DNA from: Pseudoxanthomonas koreensis_A
GTDB taxonomy: Bacteria; Pseudomonadota; Gammaproteobacteria; Xanthomonadales; Xanthomonadaceae
Assembly: GCF_041890415.1 (NCBI RefSeq)
Contig: NZ_CP169056.1
Coordinates: 434,001-498,000, forward strand
DNA: 64,000 bases
Direction of reading: 5' to 3'
Below, one piece after another: positions 46,796-61,005 of this stretch. The position numbers and the translations under genes are program-made. The notes beneath the pieces were generated by a model. It was not told where the DNA came from. It worked only from the letters and a program-made list of their open reading frames with translations, and searched no databases. How positions within the stretch are numbered: the stretch's first letter is position 1; the number at the start of each line of letters is the position of its first letter.

Positions 46796-48579
46796 GAGGC
46801 CTCCTGCCAGGAACGGGACAGCCGCGTGGCGGCGATGATCAGACCCACGTGCGAGTACGTCTGCGGAAAGTTGCCCCAGCCCTGGCCATCCTCGAACGAC
46901 ATGTCCTCCGAGAGCAGGCCCAGGTGATTGCGGTGCGCCAGCACGCGTTCGAACAGGTCGCGCGCCTGGTCCATGCGCCCGATCGCGGCCAGCGCATCGA
47001 TGTACCAGAACGTGCAGATGGTGAAGCTGGTCTCCGGGGTGCCGAAGTCGTCCGGGGCCACGTAGCGGAACATGCCGTCGCGGTGGCGCAGCTCACGGCC
47101 GATGGCCTCCACCGTGGACACGAAGCGCGGGTCGTTGGCCGCCACGAAGCCCAGGTCGGACAGCAGCAGCAGCGATGCATCCAGGTAGTGGCTTTCGAAC
47201 GATGCACTGAAATGCCCCACCTCCGGGCGCCAGGCCCGGGTCAGGGTGGCCTGGCGGATGGTGTCGGCGCGCGTGCGCCAGTGGCCGGCGCGTTCGTCCA
47301 GGCCCAGGCGCACCGCGATCTTGGCCAGGCGGTCGCACGCGGCCCAGCACATCGCCGCGGTGTAGGTATGTACTTCGGCGCGGCCGCGGAATTCCCACAG
47401 GCCCGCGTCGGGCACGTCGTACAGGGCGAAGGCACGCTCGCCCAGCGGCTCCAGCCGGGCGAAGGTGTGCGCATCGCCCGGGTCGACCAGGCGCTGGTCG
47501 AAGAACAGCTGGGTCGAGGCCAGGACCACGCTGCCGTACACGTCGTGCTGCTTCTGCACCCAGGCCAGGTTGCCGCGCCGCACCGGGCCCATGCCGCGGT
47601 AGCCGGCCAGTGATTCGACCTCGTGCTCGTCCAGCCGGTCCTCGAAGCCGATGCCATACAGCGGCTGCAGGCTGCCGTCGGTGGTGGCGATGTTGAAGAT
47701 GTAGCGCAGGAACTCCTCCATGCTGCGGGTCGCGCCCAGGCGGTTGAGCGCGCGCACCACGAAGGCGGCGTCGCGCAGCCAGCAGTAGCGGTAATCCCAG
47801 TTGCGCGAGGTGCCCGGCGCCTCCGGGATGGAGGTGGTCATGGCCGCGATGATCGCGCCGCTGTCCTCGTACTGGCACAGCTTCAGGGTGATGGCGCTGC
47901 GGATCACCGCCTCCTGCCATTCCAGCGGGATGGACAGGTAGCGCACCCACTCGCGCCAGTATTCCTGGGTGCGCCCGGCCGCTTCTTCCACGTAACCGGC
48001 GATGGAGCGGTTGAGCGGCTCGTCCGGGCCCAGCACCAGGTGCAGGCGGTGGGTGAGGGTGAACGGCAGGCTGTCGCGGACGAAGCGCACCGGCGCGTCG
48101 GTGGTCAGGCGCAGGGTGAAGCCAGGCAGCAGCCAGCGCATGTGGTTGCTGCCCCAGGTGTGCTCGGGCGCGCGCGCGCCCCAGTCGGCCAGCGGCCGCA
48201 CGAGCAGGCGGATGCGCGGGCTGCCCGACAGCGGCACGATCCGGCGCACGATCGACACCGGGCGGTAGACCCGGCTGTTCTGCTTCCAGCGCGGGGCGAA
48301 GTCGAGGATTTCCAGCGAGCCGCCGCGGCTGTCGTGCAGGACCGTGCGCAGCATCGCGGTGTTGGGCAGGTAAGCCTGTTCAGCGTGGCTGAAATCCTCC
48401 AGCTCCACGCCGAAATCGCCGCCTTCGTGCACCCGCGGCGACAGCAGCGCACAGAAGGCAGGGTCACCGTCGAAGGCCGGCAGGCAACCCCAGACCACGC
48501 GCCCGCGTGCGTCGACCAGGGCGCCGAAGCTGCCATTGCCGATCACGCCCAGTTGCAGGTTTGCCTCGTTTACGTCCAT
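46792..48579 (-). CDS. GH15 family glycoside hydrolase between otsB and otsA
   Basis: 595 residues, cytoplasmic (no signal). An N-terminal beta-sandwich domain (IGNGSFGALVDARGRVVWGCLP) is followed by an (alpha/alpha)6 barrel with SRNWDYRYCWLRDAAF and a C-terminal EDMSFEDGQGWGNFPQTYSHVGLI containing likely catalytic Glu. The family includes glucoamylases and trehalases. Given its place inside the trehalose operon, a trehalase or trehalose-related function is plausible but unproven; glucoamylase is the usual label. It follows otsB by 34 bases. Confidence 0.88.
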
Positions 48580-48613
48580 TCCATTCCCGGGTCCGGGGCG
48601 GGCGCGCGATGCG

Positions 48614-49378
48614 CTACCGCTGTTGGTGCGTTGCGTTGGCCATCAGCCAGGCGTGCACCGCGCGGGTACCGGGCAGTGCGTGGGTGGCCGCGCTGGTGGT
48701 GCGGCTGCCCACCAGTACGCTCCAGCCGCCGGCGTGGTTGGCCGCGGCAAAGCCGAATTCGTCGGTGAGGTCGTCGCCCACGAATACCGGGGTGCGCCCG
48801 GTGAACGGCGCACGCGCCATCATCCGCTCCACCGCGCGGCCCTTGTCGCTGCCCTCGGGCACGAACTCGACCACATGGTCGCCCGGTTGCAGCCGGTAGC
48901 CGGGCATGCCCTCCAGGTGCTGGCGGGCGAAGCCGGTCACCGCCTCGGCCGCCTGCGGCACCGCGCGCCAGTGCAGGGCCATGCTCACGCCCTTGTCTTC
49001 CACCTGCACGCCCGGATGGTCCAGGGCCAGTTGCGCGGCCTTGCGGTGCAGCGCCTGCAACCGTGCCAGGCTGTCTCCGGCGGCGGCCACCGGCGCATGC
49101 GCATCGCCACGCATCTGGTGCCCGTGCAGGCCGGCGGCGGGCAACTGCAACGGCGCAAACAGGGTGTCCAGTTGCTCCAGCGGGCGGCCGCTGACCAGGG
49201 CAACCGCGCCGCCGAGGCGGTCGGCGACCTGGCCGACCGCCTCGCGCACCGCCGGCAGCAGGCGCACGGCGGAGGGATCGGTGCTGAAGTCGACCAGGGT
49301 GCCGTCCACGTCGAGGAACAACGCGCAGTCGTCATCGAGCAGCGGCGGCGACGGGCGGTGGGGAATCACGTCGGCCAT
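48614..49378 (-). CDS. otsB: OtsB, trehalose-6-phosphate phosphatase
   Basis: HAD-family phosphatase of 254 residues releasing trehalose. The nucleophile motif DVDGTLVDF places D23 and D25; later motifs are VALVSGRPLEQLD, VEFVPEGSDKG (Lys) and FVGDDLTDEFGF (acidic pair). The ATG complementing 49376-49378 starts MADVIPHRPSPPLL; in-frame sequence further upstream lacks similarity. First gene of its operon, divergent from the DUF4166 gene with 123 bases between the starts. Confidence 0.96.
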   Translation of the reverse strand: MADVIPHRPSPPLLDDDCALFLDVDGTLVDFSTDPSAVRLLPAVREAVGQVADRLGGAVALVSGRPLEQLDTLFAPLQLPAAGLHGHQMRGDAHAPVAAAGDSLARLQALHRKAAQLALDHPGVQVEDKGVSMALHWRAVPQAAEAVTGFARQHLEGMPGYRLQPGDHVVEFVPEGSDKGRAVERMMARAPFTGRTPVFVGDDLTDEFGFAAANHAGGWSVLVGSRTTSAATHALPGTRAVHAWLMANATHQQR

Positions 49379-49437
49379 GGGGCCATTCTGCACGAACCTG
49401 GCGTGATGGTCAGGTCTGGGCGTCCTGCGGGCACCCG

Positions 49438-49451
49438 CGCACAGCTGTGCG
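49438..49451. promoter_or_regulatory. 14-bp palindrome in the otsB/DUF4166 divergent region
   Basis: CGCACAGCTGTGCG is a perfect palindrome. It lies 15 bases before TATGCT (49466-49471), a possible -10 element of the DUF4166 gene, so it would cover the -35. It could serve either divergent gene. Confidence 0.35.
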
Positions 49452-49501
49452 GTGGCTGCGGGCGCTATGCTTGGCGCCGGTTCCAGGGGGGAATGTCGCG
49501 C

Positions 49502-50038
49502 ATGGATCCAACCGTGTTCCAGCAGGTGCTGCGTGCGCCGTTCTTCAACCTGCCCGCCACCGTGCGTGCGCTGCACTCGGTGCGCGGCCACGCCTGTTAT
49601 GCCGGCAGGGTGCGGGTCGCGCGCGGGCGCAATCTGCTGGCGCGGCTGTGTGCGGCGGTCGCCGGGCTGCCACCGGCAATGGACGATGCACCGCTGCAGG
49701 TGGAGTTCAGCGCCGATGCCCGCAGCGAAACCTGGCGGCGAGATTTCGGCGGCCATCCGATGGCCACGCGCCTGCGTTGCCGCAACGGGCTGCTGCAGGA
49801 GCGGCTGGGGCCGCTGCAGTTCCGCTTCGCCCTGCACACCGCCGATGGCGCGATCTACTGGAACGCGGTCGGGGTGCGCCTGCTGGGCATCGTGCCGTTG
49901 CCTGCGCGGTTGTTAGCCCGGGTGCGCTGCCGCGAACGCGAGCACGAGGGCCGTTATGAGTTCCGGGTCGAGGCCGCGTTGCCGCTGCTGGGTCCGCTGA
50001 TCCACTACGAGGGTTGGCTGGAGCCAGTGGCGGCCTGA
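49502..50038 (+). CDS. DUF4166 domain protein
   Basis: 178 residues, function unknown. FQQVLRAPFFNLPATVRALH followed by the strand-rich GRVRVARGRNLLARL, LQVEFSADARSETWRRDFGG, MATRLRCRNGLLQERLGPL, and GRYEFRVEAALPLLGPLIHYEGWLEP match DUF4166. No signal peptide or membrane segment; likely cytoplasmic. In other bacteria this domain is often fused to a saccharopine dehydrogenase-like domain, here it stands alone. ATG at 49502 is taken, since AGGGGGGA (49485-49492) is 9 bases away, while ATG 49493 abuts it. Confidence 0.75.
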   Translation: MDPTVFQQVLRAPFFNLPATVRALHSVRGHACYAGRVRVARGRNLLARLCAAVAGLPPAMDDAPLQVEFSADARSETWRRDFGGHPMATRLRCRNGLLQERLGPLQFRFALHTADGAIYWNAVGVRLLGIVPLPARLLARVRCREREHEGRYEFRVEAALPLLGPLIHYEGWLEPVAA

Positions 50039-50075
50039 GGCCGGGTCCGCTGCCGTTGCAGGAGCATTCCTCTGC

Positions 50076-50348
50076 CTACGCGGGCGTGTCTGCCGGGTCG
50101 CACAGGAAAGCCAGCTTGCGTTCGCGCGGCAATTGCTTGATCGCCCACTCGGCGCGGGCGGCGGCGGCGCGGTCCGGGAAGGCACGGCTGCCGAGCAGGC
50201 GGACCGGCGGGTTGGCGCGGGTGTAGCGCGCGCCCTTGCCGGCGGCATGCGCCAGGTAGCGGGCGTCCACGTCGGTGCTGATGCCGGCGTACCAGGCGCC
50301 GTTGCGGCACTGGAGCAGGTACAGGTACCAGGGGCGGGCATCGGGCAT
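50076..50348 (-). CDS. GIY-YIG nuclease family protein (UPF0213)
   Basis: 90 residues. WYLYLLQCRNGAWYAGISTDVDARYLAH contains the GIY-YIG core (YLY and YAG), with the catalytic Arg in DVDAR, and AEWAIKQLPRERKLAFL at the end matches the UPF0213/YhbQ type. These small stand-alone proteins have suspected roles in DNA repair. ATG complementing 50346-50348 is chosen for MPDARPWYLYLL; an ATG at 50363 adds five residues. It is convergent with the DUF4166 gene. Confidence 0.85.
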   Translation of the reverse strand: MPDARPWYLYLLQCRNGAWYAGISTDVDARYLAHAAGKGARYTRANPPVRLLGSRAFPDRAAAARAEWAIKQLPRERKLAFLCDPADTPA

Positions 50349-50430
50349 GCACGCATTATCCATCCACGCGGGCGCGCCGGCCGTGGCCGTGGCCGCCGCC
50401 GCCGCCGTCTCTCCCACGGGCCCCGTGTCC

Positions 50431-50458
50431 CTTGAAACGTCCCGCCGCAACCTCATCT
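50431..50458 (+). promoter_or_regulatory. Sigma-32 (RpoH) promoter of clpB
   Basis: CTTGAAA at 50431-50437 is an exact -35 of the heat-shock consensus. After 13 bases, CCTCATCT at 50451-50458 matches the -10 CCCCATNT at all but one position. Transcription would begin near 50465, about 40 bases before clpB. Confidence 0.85.
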
Positions 50459-50506
50459 CGGTAGCATCGCCGGGACCGCCGGCCACTTGCCTTCGAGGAT
50501 CCTCCA

Positions 50507-53092
<2,586 letters not shown>

Positions 53093-53270
53093 CGCGGCCG
53101 CATCGGCGCGGGCTGCGGGTGCGCCCGGCGGCGCCCGCACTGCGCGCCGGGCCCGGCTCCGCTGCTGCGCGCCCTGCATCCGCCTGCCGCCGGAGCCGGC
53201 GGGCCGGGCGTGCCCCCGGGCTGGCGCTGGGCTATGGTTGGCGGACGCCTTTGCACCGGAGCCCGACGCC

Positions 53271-54557
53271 ATGACCGAACAGAACTGGAAGCCCGAAACC
53301 ATCGCCGTCCACGGCGGCTACAGCCCCGACCCGACCACCCGCGCGGTGGCCGTGCCGATCTACCAGACCGTGGCCTACGCCTTCGACAACACCCAGCACG
53401 GCGCGGACCTGTTCGACCTGAAAGTGCCGGGCAATATCTATACCCGGATCATGAACCCCACCACCGACGTGCTGGAGAAGCGCGTGGCCGCGCTGGAGGG
53501 CGGAATCGCGGCGCTGGCGCTGGCGTCCGGGCAGGCCGCGGTCACCTACGCCATCCAGACCATCGCCGAGGCCGGTGACAACATCGTGTCCTCCGGCGCG
53601 CTGTATGGCGGCACCTACAACCTGTTTGCGCACACCCTGCCGCAGTTCGGCATCGAGACCCGCTTTGCCGACCATGCCGACCCGCAGTCGTTCGCCAAGC
53701 TGATCGACGCGCGCACCAAGGCGGTGTTCGTCGAATCCATCGGCAACCCGCTGGGCAACATCACCGACATCGAGGCGGTGGCCAAGGTCGCCCACGCCCA
53801 CGGCGTGCCGCTGATCGTGGACAACACCGTGGCCTCGCCGTACCTGCTGCGCCCGATCGACTACGGCGCCGACATCGTGGTCCATTCGCTGACCAAATAC
53901 CTGGGCGGCCACGGCAACAGCATCGGCGGTGCGATCGTCGATTCGGGCAAGTTCCCGTGGGCCGAGCACAAGGCGCGCTTCGCGCGGCTCAACGAGCCGG
54001 ACGTGAGCTATCACGGCGTGGTCTACACCGAGGCGCTGGGCCCGGCGGCCTACATCGGCCGTGCGCGGGTGGTGCCGCTGCGCAACACCGGCGCGGCGCT
54101 GTCGCCGTTCAATGCGTTCCTGATCCTGCAGGGCATCGAGACCCTGGGCCTGCGCATGGAGCGGATCAACCAGAACACCCTGGCCATCGCCCGCCACCTG
54201 CGCAAGCACCCGAAGGTGGCCTGGGTGAACTACGCCGGGCTGGAAGACCACCCCGAGCACGCGCTGGCGCGCAAGTACCTGCCCAAGGGCGCGTCGGGCC
54301 TGTTCACCTTCGGCCTGCCCGGCGGGCGCGAGGCCGGCGCGCGCTTCCTCGATGCGCTGCAGCTGTTCACCCGCCTGGTCAACATCGGCGATGCCAAGTC
54401 GCTGGCCACCCACCCGGCGTCCACCACCCACCGCCAGCTGTCGCCCGAAGAGCTGAAGAAGGCCGGCGTGAGCGAGGACACCGTGCGCCTGTGCATCGGC
54501 ATCGAGCACGTGGACGACCTGCTGGCCGACCTGGACCAGGCGCTGGCCGGGGCCTGA
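53271..54557 (+). CDS. metY: O-acetylhomoserine sulfhydrylase (MetY type)
   Basis: PLP-dependent Cys/Met metabolism enzyme of 428 residues, making homocysteine from O-acetyl- or O-succinylhomoserine and sulfide. PLP lysine K209 in HSLTKYLGGHG; YTRIMNPTTDVLEKRVAALEGG and SLATHPASTTHRQL are family stretches, and the length (over 420) and AFDNTQHGADLFDLK region favour MetY over MetB or MetC. GGAG lies 9 bases before the ATG. The 178 bases after clpB hold GC-rich inverted repeats, no riboswitch I recognise, and a possible -10 TATGGT near 53233. Confidence 0.9.
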   Translation: MTEQNWKPETIAVHGGYSPDPTTRAVAVPIYQTVAYAFDNTQHGADLFDLKVPGNIYTRIMNPTTDVLEKRVAALEGGIAALALASGQAAVTYAIQTIAEAGDNIVSSGALYGGTYNLFAHTLPQFGIETRFADHADPQSFAKLIDARTKAVFVESIGNPLGNITDIEAVAKVAHAHGVPLIVDNTVASPYLLRPIDYGADIVVHSLTKYLGGHGNSIGGAIVDSGKFPWAEHKARFARLNEPDVSYHGVVYTEALGPAAYIGRARVVPLRNTGAALSPFNAFLILQGIETLGLRMERINQNTLAIARHLRKHPKVAWVNYAGLEDHPEHALARKYLPKGASGLFTFGLPGGREAGARFLDALQLFTRLVNIGDAKSLATHPASTTHRQLSPEELKKAGVSEDTVRLCIGIEHVDDLLADLDQALAGA

Positions 54558-54617
54558 GCAGCGCGGAGTTGCCGTGGCCGGCGGGCGCGTCCGCGCGCCG
54601 CCGCGCCCGGCCCGTGG

Positions 54618-56318
54618 TCAGACCGGCGGCAGTTCCATCTCGCGGCCGATGTAGCGGAACGGCGGGGTCGCCATGATCATCTCCGCCAGCGAATGGGCCA
54701 GCTCGCGCTCGGCCATCACCGCGCCGTCGGCGCCGTGGGCCAGCAGGTGGCGCACCTCGGCATCGCTGTGCGCGCGCGCCAGCAGGGTCAGCCCCGGGTT
54801 GATCGCACGCAGCTTGGCCAGCGCCTCGCCGGCTTCCAGCGGTTGCGGGATCGCCAGCACCGCGATCTTGGCGCGCTCCGGATGCGCTTCGGCCAGCACC
54901 CGGTCGGCGGCGGCGCTGCCGCGGATGGCGGGCAGCCCTTCGCGATGCGCACGCTCCACGTGGTCCTTGTTGTCGTCGATCACCAGCACCGGCACGCCGC
55001 GATCGCGCAGGATCGCGGCCAGGGTGCTGCCGACCCGGCCGTAGCCGATGACGATGGCGTGGTCATGCAGGTCCAGCGACGGACCCGGTGCCGGTTCCGG
55101 CGTGGCCGCAGCCGGCAGCGCCTGCGGGTGGTCCAGCAGCCAGCGGTCGAGCAGGCTGAACACGAACGGATTGAGCAGGATCGAGATCAGCGCGCCGGCC
55201 AGTACCAGTGATTGCGCCGTCAAGGGCAGGATCTTCAGGGCCACGCCCAGCCCGGCGATGATGAAGGCGAACTCGCCGATCTGCGCCAGCGAGGCGGAGA
55301 TGGTCAGGGCGGTGCTCTTGGAATGGCCGAACGCGCGCACGATGAAGAACGCGGCGGCCGACTTGCCGAACATGATGATCAGCACCGTGGCCAGGACCTG
55401 CCACGGGTGCTCGACCAGGATCGCCGGGTCGAACAGCATGCCCACCGAGACGAAGAACAGCACGGCGAAGGCGTCGCGCAGCGGCAGCGAATCGTGCGCG
55501 GCCTTCTGGCTGAGCTCGGACTCGTTGAGCATCATCCCGGCGAAGAACGCGCCCAGCGCGAACGACACCCCGAACAGCGAGGCCGCGCCGAACGCCACGC
55601 CCAGGGCGATGGCCAGCACCGACAGGGTGAACAGCTCGCGCGAGCCGGTGGCGGCGATCTTCTCCAGCACCCACGGGATCACCCGGCGCCCGACCACCAG
55701 CATCACCACCACGAACAGGCCCAGCTGCACGAAGGTCCAGCCGATCGAGGCCAGTACGCTGACCAGGGTCGGCTGGCGGCCGGCCTCGGGGCCGAACACG
55801 TCGGCGATCACCGGCATCATCACCAGTGCCACCACGCAGGCCAGGTCCTCCACGATCAGCCAGCCGACCGCGATCTTGCCGCGCACGGTTTCCAGCAGGC
55901 GGCGCTCCTCCATCGCGCGCAGCAGCACCACGGTGGACGCGGTGGCCAGTGCGAAGCCGAAGATCACGCCGTGCAGCGCAGGCCAGCCCATCAGCGAGGC
56001 CACGCCCCAGCCCAGCACGGTCGCCACCAGGATCTGGCCGATGGCGCCGGGGATGGCGATGGTCTTGACCGCCAGCAGGTCCTTGATCGAGAAATGCAGG
56101 CCCACCCCGAACATCAGCAGCATCACCCCGATCTCGGCCAGCTGGTGGGCGATCTCCTGGTCGGCGACGAAGCCGGGGGTGAACGGGCCCACGCAGATGC
56201 CCGCCAGCAGGTAGCCCACCAGTGGCGACAGGCGCAGGCGGTTGGCAATGGCGCCCAGCACGAAGGCCAGGGCCAGTCCGACCGCGACGATGTCGATCAG
56301 GCTGGTGTCGTGCGGCAT
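54618..56318 (-). CDS. ybaL: YbaL-type CPA2 cation:proton antiporter with RCK domain
   Basis: Inner membrane transporter of 566 residues, probably K+/H+ exchange. About 12 membrane helices form the Na_H_Exchanger domain (ISPLVGYLLAGICVGPFTPGF-like start; LAEIGVMLLMFGVGLHFS), followed by a cytoplasmic TrkA_N/RCK NAD-binding domain (HAIVIGYGRVGSTLAAIL, about 416-540). The N terminus and length agree well with E. coli YbaL rather than KefB or KefC. Convergent with metY across a 60-base gap containing a GC-rich hairpin. Confidence 0.9.
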   Translation of the reverse strand: MPHDTSLIDIVAVGLALAFVLGAIANRLRLSPLVGYLLAGICVGPFTPGFVADQEIAHQLAEIGVMLLMFGVGLHFSIKDLLAVKTIAIPGAIGQILVATVLGWGVASLMGWPALHGVIFGFALATASTVVLLRAMEERRLLETVRGKIAVGWLIVEDLACVVALVMMPVIADVFGPEAGRQPTLVSVLASIGWTFVQLGLFVVVMLVVGRRVIPWVLEKIAATGSRELFTLSVLAIALGVAFGAASLFGVSFALGAFFAGMMLNESELSQKAAHDSLPLRDAFAVLFFVSVGMLFDPAILVEHPWQVLATVLIIMFGKSAAAFFIVRAFGHSKSTALTISASLAQIGEFAFIIAGLGVALKILPLTAQSLVLAGALISILLNPFVFSLLDRWLLDHPQALPAAATPEPAPGPSLDLHDHAIVIGYGRVGSTLAAILRDRGVPVLVIDDNKDHVERAHREGLPAIRGSAAADRVLAEAHPERAKIAVLAIPQPLEAGEALAKLRAINPGLTLLARAHSDAEVRHLLAHGADGAVMAERELAHSLAEMIMATPPFRYIGREMELPPV

Positions 56319-56405
56319 CAGGAAGAAGGGGCTGGCGCGCGTCGCGCTCGGGAAGGAAGTTTCACCGAAGTGCCCGGATCACGGCAAACAGCCCCGTGTC
56401 AGCAC

Positions 56406-58793
56406 TCACCAGCGGTAGGCGATGCGGCCGTACACGTAGGCGCCGTTGAAGCCGGCCGGCGAGTAGTTGCTGTACGGGAACACGCCGTAGGTGCTGTTGA
56501 GCTCGTTGACCTGGCGGTCGGGGTAGCTGTCGGTCACGTTGTCGGCGCCCAGGGTCAGGGTCCAGCGTGCATCGGGGCGGAAGCTGGCCGATACGTCCAC
56601 CACCCACTGGTCGCCATAGGCCTGGTCGCGCGCCGCGCCGGAGGCGTTGCGCACGGTGAAGCCGCCATAGCGGGTGGCATTGACGCCCAGGCTCCAGCGC
56701 TCGCCGGTCCAGCTGGCACCGAGGATGCCCTTGTCCTCGGGGAAGCTCTCCTCGATCCGGCCCAGCTCGTCGCGCCCGATCAGCGCGGTGGTGATGCCCA
56801 GGTCGGCGAACACCGCCGGGCTGTCGCTGCGCCGGGTGATCTCGGTCTGGTTGTAGCTGTAGCCGGCGGTCAAGGCCAGCGCGCTGGCGGCCAGCGGCAC
56901 GCTGTAGGTGGCGACCAGGTCCACGCCCTCGGTGGTGGTATCCAGGGCATTGGTGAAGTAGGCGAAGCGGTCCACCGGCGACAGCCCCAGGCCGGTCAGC
57001 AGCGCGCGCGCGGCCGCGGTGGAGGCGATGTTGGAGGAATAGACGATGCGGTCGTCGATGTCGATGCGGTAGGCATCGATGGTCAGGTACAGGCGGTCGC
57101 CCGGCTGGATCACCAGGCCCAGGCTGTAGGACTGCGAGGTCTCGGCCTGCAGCGGCTGCGCGCCCAGGGCCTGGGCCGCGGCACTGCTGGCCGGGAAGGT
57201 GCCGCGCTCGGTGAACACGCCGGCGTCGATGATGCTCGATACCGCCTGGTAGCCCTGCTGGGCCAGCGACGGGGCGCGGAAGCCGGTGGACACGGTGCCG
57301 CGCAGCGCCACCGCATCATTGAATGCATAGCGCGCCGACAGCTTGCCGGAGGTTTCACTGCCGAAATCGGAGTAGTCCTCGTAGCGCGCGGCGATGCCGG
57401 CCGACAGGCGCTCGGTGAAGTCGCCTTCCAGGCCGGCGTAGGCGGCCCAGTTGTCGCGCTTGGCGTGCACTGCGTTGACGGGGGTGAAACCCGGGAAGCC
57501 CTGGGCGCCGCCGTTCTCGTAGGAGCCCGGCTCGCCCGGCGACTGGTTCCACTTCTCCTCGCGGTACTCGCCGCCGAAGGACAGGGTCACCGGATAGGCC
57601 AGGCCCCAGTCCAGGGTCTGGGTGAAATCGGCATTGAGGATGTTGTGGGTGTACTCCAGCGCGCCATCGTAGAAGCTGGAGGGGCTGTCCACGCCCAGCG
57701 AGTAGTTGACCGTGTTGCGGGTGTGGAAGTCGATGCGGTTGTAGCCGTGGTTGTAGCTCACGTCCCAGCCGAAGCCGCCATCGGTGCTGCCGCGCACCCC
57801 GGCCACCAGCGAGCGGTCCTTGAGGTACTGGTTGATCTGCGGCACGTAGCCTTCCGGGTAGAGCTGCGCCAGCAGCGCGCCCTGGCCACTGTGGTTGCGC
57901 GAACGGTAGAACGCGAACGAGGTGACGTCGCGGTTGCTGGCCGCCGCGGTGGCATAGCCGCTGACCGCATCGCTGAACTGGAAGCCGGCGTTGGCCGACA
58001 CCGCCGTGGTCTGCGCCTTGGGGTCGCCGATGATGAAGGCCGCCTCGCCCACGCCCGGGAAGTTGCCGGTGTGCGGTGCGCTGCCCTGGTAGGGGCCGCT
58101 GCGGTTGGTCGGGTCCTGCTGGCTGATCTGGCCGGCCAGGTGCAGGCGGCCGCGGCCGTCGCCGAAGCCCACGCCGGCGTCGCCGGACAGCTGGTAACGG
58201 GCACCATCACCCTCGGCATGGCGGCCGTGGTCCACGGCCAGGCTGCCGCCTTCGGACGCGCCCTTGAGCACGATGTTGACCACCCCGGCGATGGCATCGG
58301 AGCCGTACTGGGCCGAAGCGCCGTCGCGCAGCACTTCCACCCGCTCCACCGCCGACACCGGGATCGCATTGAGGTCCACCGCCGAGGAGCCGCGGCCCAT
58401 GCTGCCGTTGATGTTGAGCAGGCCCGACAGGTGCCGGCGCTTGCCGTTGACCAGGATCAGCACCTGGTCCGGGGCCAGGCCGCGCAACTGCGCCGGGCGC
58501 ACGCCGCTGGTGCCGTCGGTCAGCGCCGGGCGCGGGAAGTTGAGCGAGGGCAGGGCACGGGCCAGCGCGGTGGCCAGCTCGCCGGTGCCGGTGGCCTGCA
58601 GCGACTCGGCGGTGATGATGTCGATCGGCGACTGCGACTCGGCCACGGTGCGATCGGTGATGCGGGTGCCGGTGACGATCAGGGTGTCGAGCACGGTCGG
58701 CGCGCGCTCGGAGGCCTGCGGTGCCTGCGCGTGCGCGGCAGGGGCGAGCAGGGCGGCAATGGCGGCGGCCAGCAGGGAAGGCTTCACGGACAT
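56406..58793 (-). CDS. TonB-dependent outer membrane receptor
   Basis: 795 residues. Signal peptide (about 1-22, ending AHAQ), a plug domain (about 35-160: TLIVTGTRITDRTVAESQSPIDI, ELATALARALPSLNFPRP, DQVLILVNGKRRH, SAVERVEVLRDGASAQYGSDAIAGVVNIVLK), and a 22-strand barrel ending YGRIAYRW with the terminal aromatic. Ligand unknown; no Fur box or partner transporter is nearby, so a siderophore role is not implied. ATG at the complement of 58791-58793 is chosen over an upstream one because GGAG is 7 bases away and it gives a proper signal peptide. Confidence 0.92.
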   Translation of the reverse strand: MSVKPSLLAAAIAALLAPAAHAQAPQASERAPTVLDTLIVTGTRITDRTVAESQSPIDIITAESLQATGTGELATALARALPSLNFPRPALTDGTSGVRPAQLRGLAPDQVLILVNGKRRHLSGLLNINGSMGRGSSAVDLNAIPVSAVERVEVLRDGASAQYGSDAIAGVVNIVLKGASEGGSLAVDHGRHAEGDGARYQLSGDAGVGFGDGRGRLHLAGQISQQDPTNRSGPYQGSAPHTGNFPGVGEAAFIIGDPKAQTTAVSANAGFQFSDAVSGYATAAASNRDVTSFAFYRSRNHSGQGALLAQLYPEGYVPQINQYLKDRSLVAGVRGSTDGGFGWDVSYNHGYNRIDFHTRNTVNYSLGVDSPSSFYDGALEYTHNILNADFTQTLDWGLAYPVTLSFGGEYREEKWNQSPGEPGSYENGGAQGFPGFTPVNAVHAKRDNWAAYAGLEGDFTERLSAGIAARYEDYSDFGSETSGKLSARYAFNDAVALRGTVSTGFRAPSLAQQGYQAVSSIIDAGVFTERGTFPASSAAAQALGAQPLQAETSQSYSLGLVIQPGDRLYLTIDAYRIDIDDRIVYSSNIASTAAARALLTGLGLSPVDRFAYFTNALDTTTEGVDLVATYSVPLAASALALTAGYSYNQTEITRRSDSPAVFADLGITTALIGRDELGRIEESFPEDKGILGASWTGERWSLGVNATRYGGFTVRNASGAARDQAYGDQWVVDVSASFRPDARWTLTLGADNVTDSYPDRQVNELNSTYGVFPYSNYSPAGFNGAYVYGRIAYRW

Positions 58794-58915
58794 GGGGGGA
58801 CTCCGTTGTGGAAAGGGGACGCGTAACGTCAAGTATTCGTTAAAATGCCCGAAATGTCGCAGGACGCCTCGACATCTGCTGATTCCCGATTCCTCATAAG
58901 CCGGTTTTCCCCCTC

Positions 58916-60835
<1,920 letters not shown>

Positions 60836-61005
60836 GCCCACGCGCACGGGCCGCTGCAACCGCCGCCCGATGCGTCCGCCGCGAGGCGTCCGCCCGATGG
60901 GCCCGGCATCGCGGCCACGCCACGGGCGTCCTCGTGGCCCGGTCGCGCCCCTTGCCGCCCCGCGCATGGACGGCGACCATGCCCCCGCCTTTGCCGATGC
61001 ATGCC

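Noticed and set aside
50371..50412. Short GCC/GGCCGT repeats between the GIY-YIG gene and clpB as a tandem repeat locus
   Set aside because: Only a few imperfect units; consistent with base composition and unlikely to be functional.
53093..53270. SAM riboswitch upstream of metY
   Set aside because: I looked for the conserved helices of SAM-I or SAM-II types and found only GC-rich inverted repeats.
55212..58826. An open frame of about 1200 codons on the plus strand opposite ybaL and the TonB receptor gene
   Set aside because: It spans two unrelated well-supported genes and their intergenic gap, and is rich in His/Gln/Arg repeats typical of shadows.
58827..58832. TTGACG on the minus strand as the -35 of the TonB receptor gene
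   Set aside because: No acceptable -10 lies 16-18 bases downstream.
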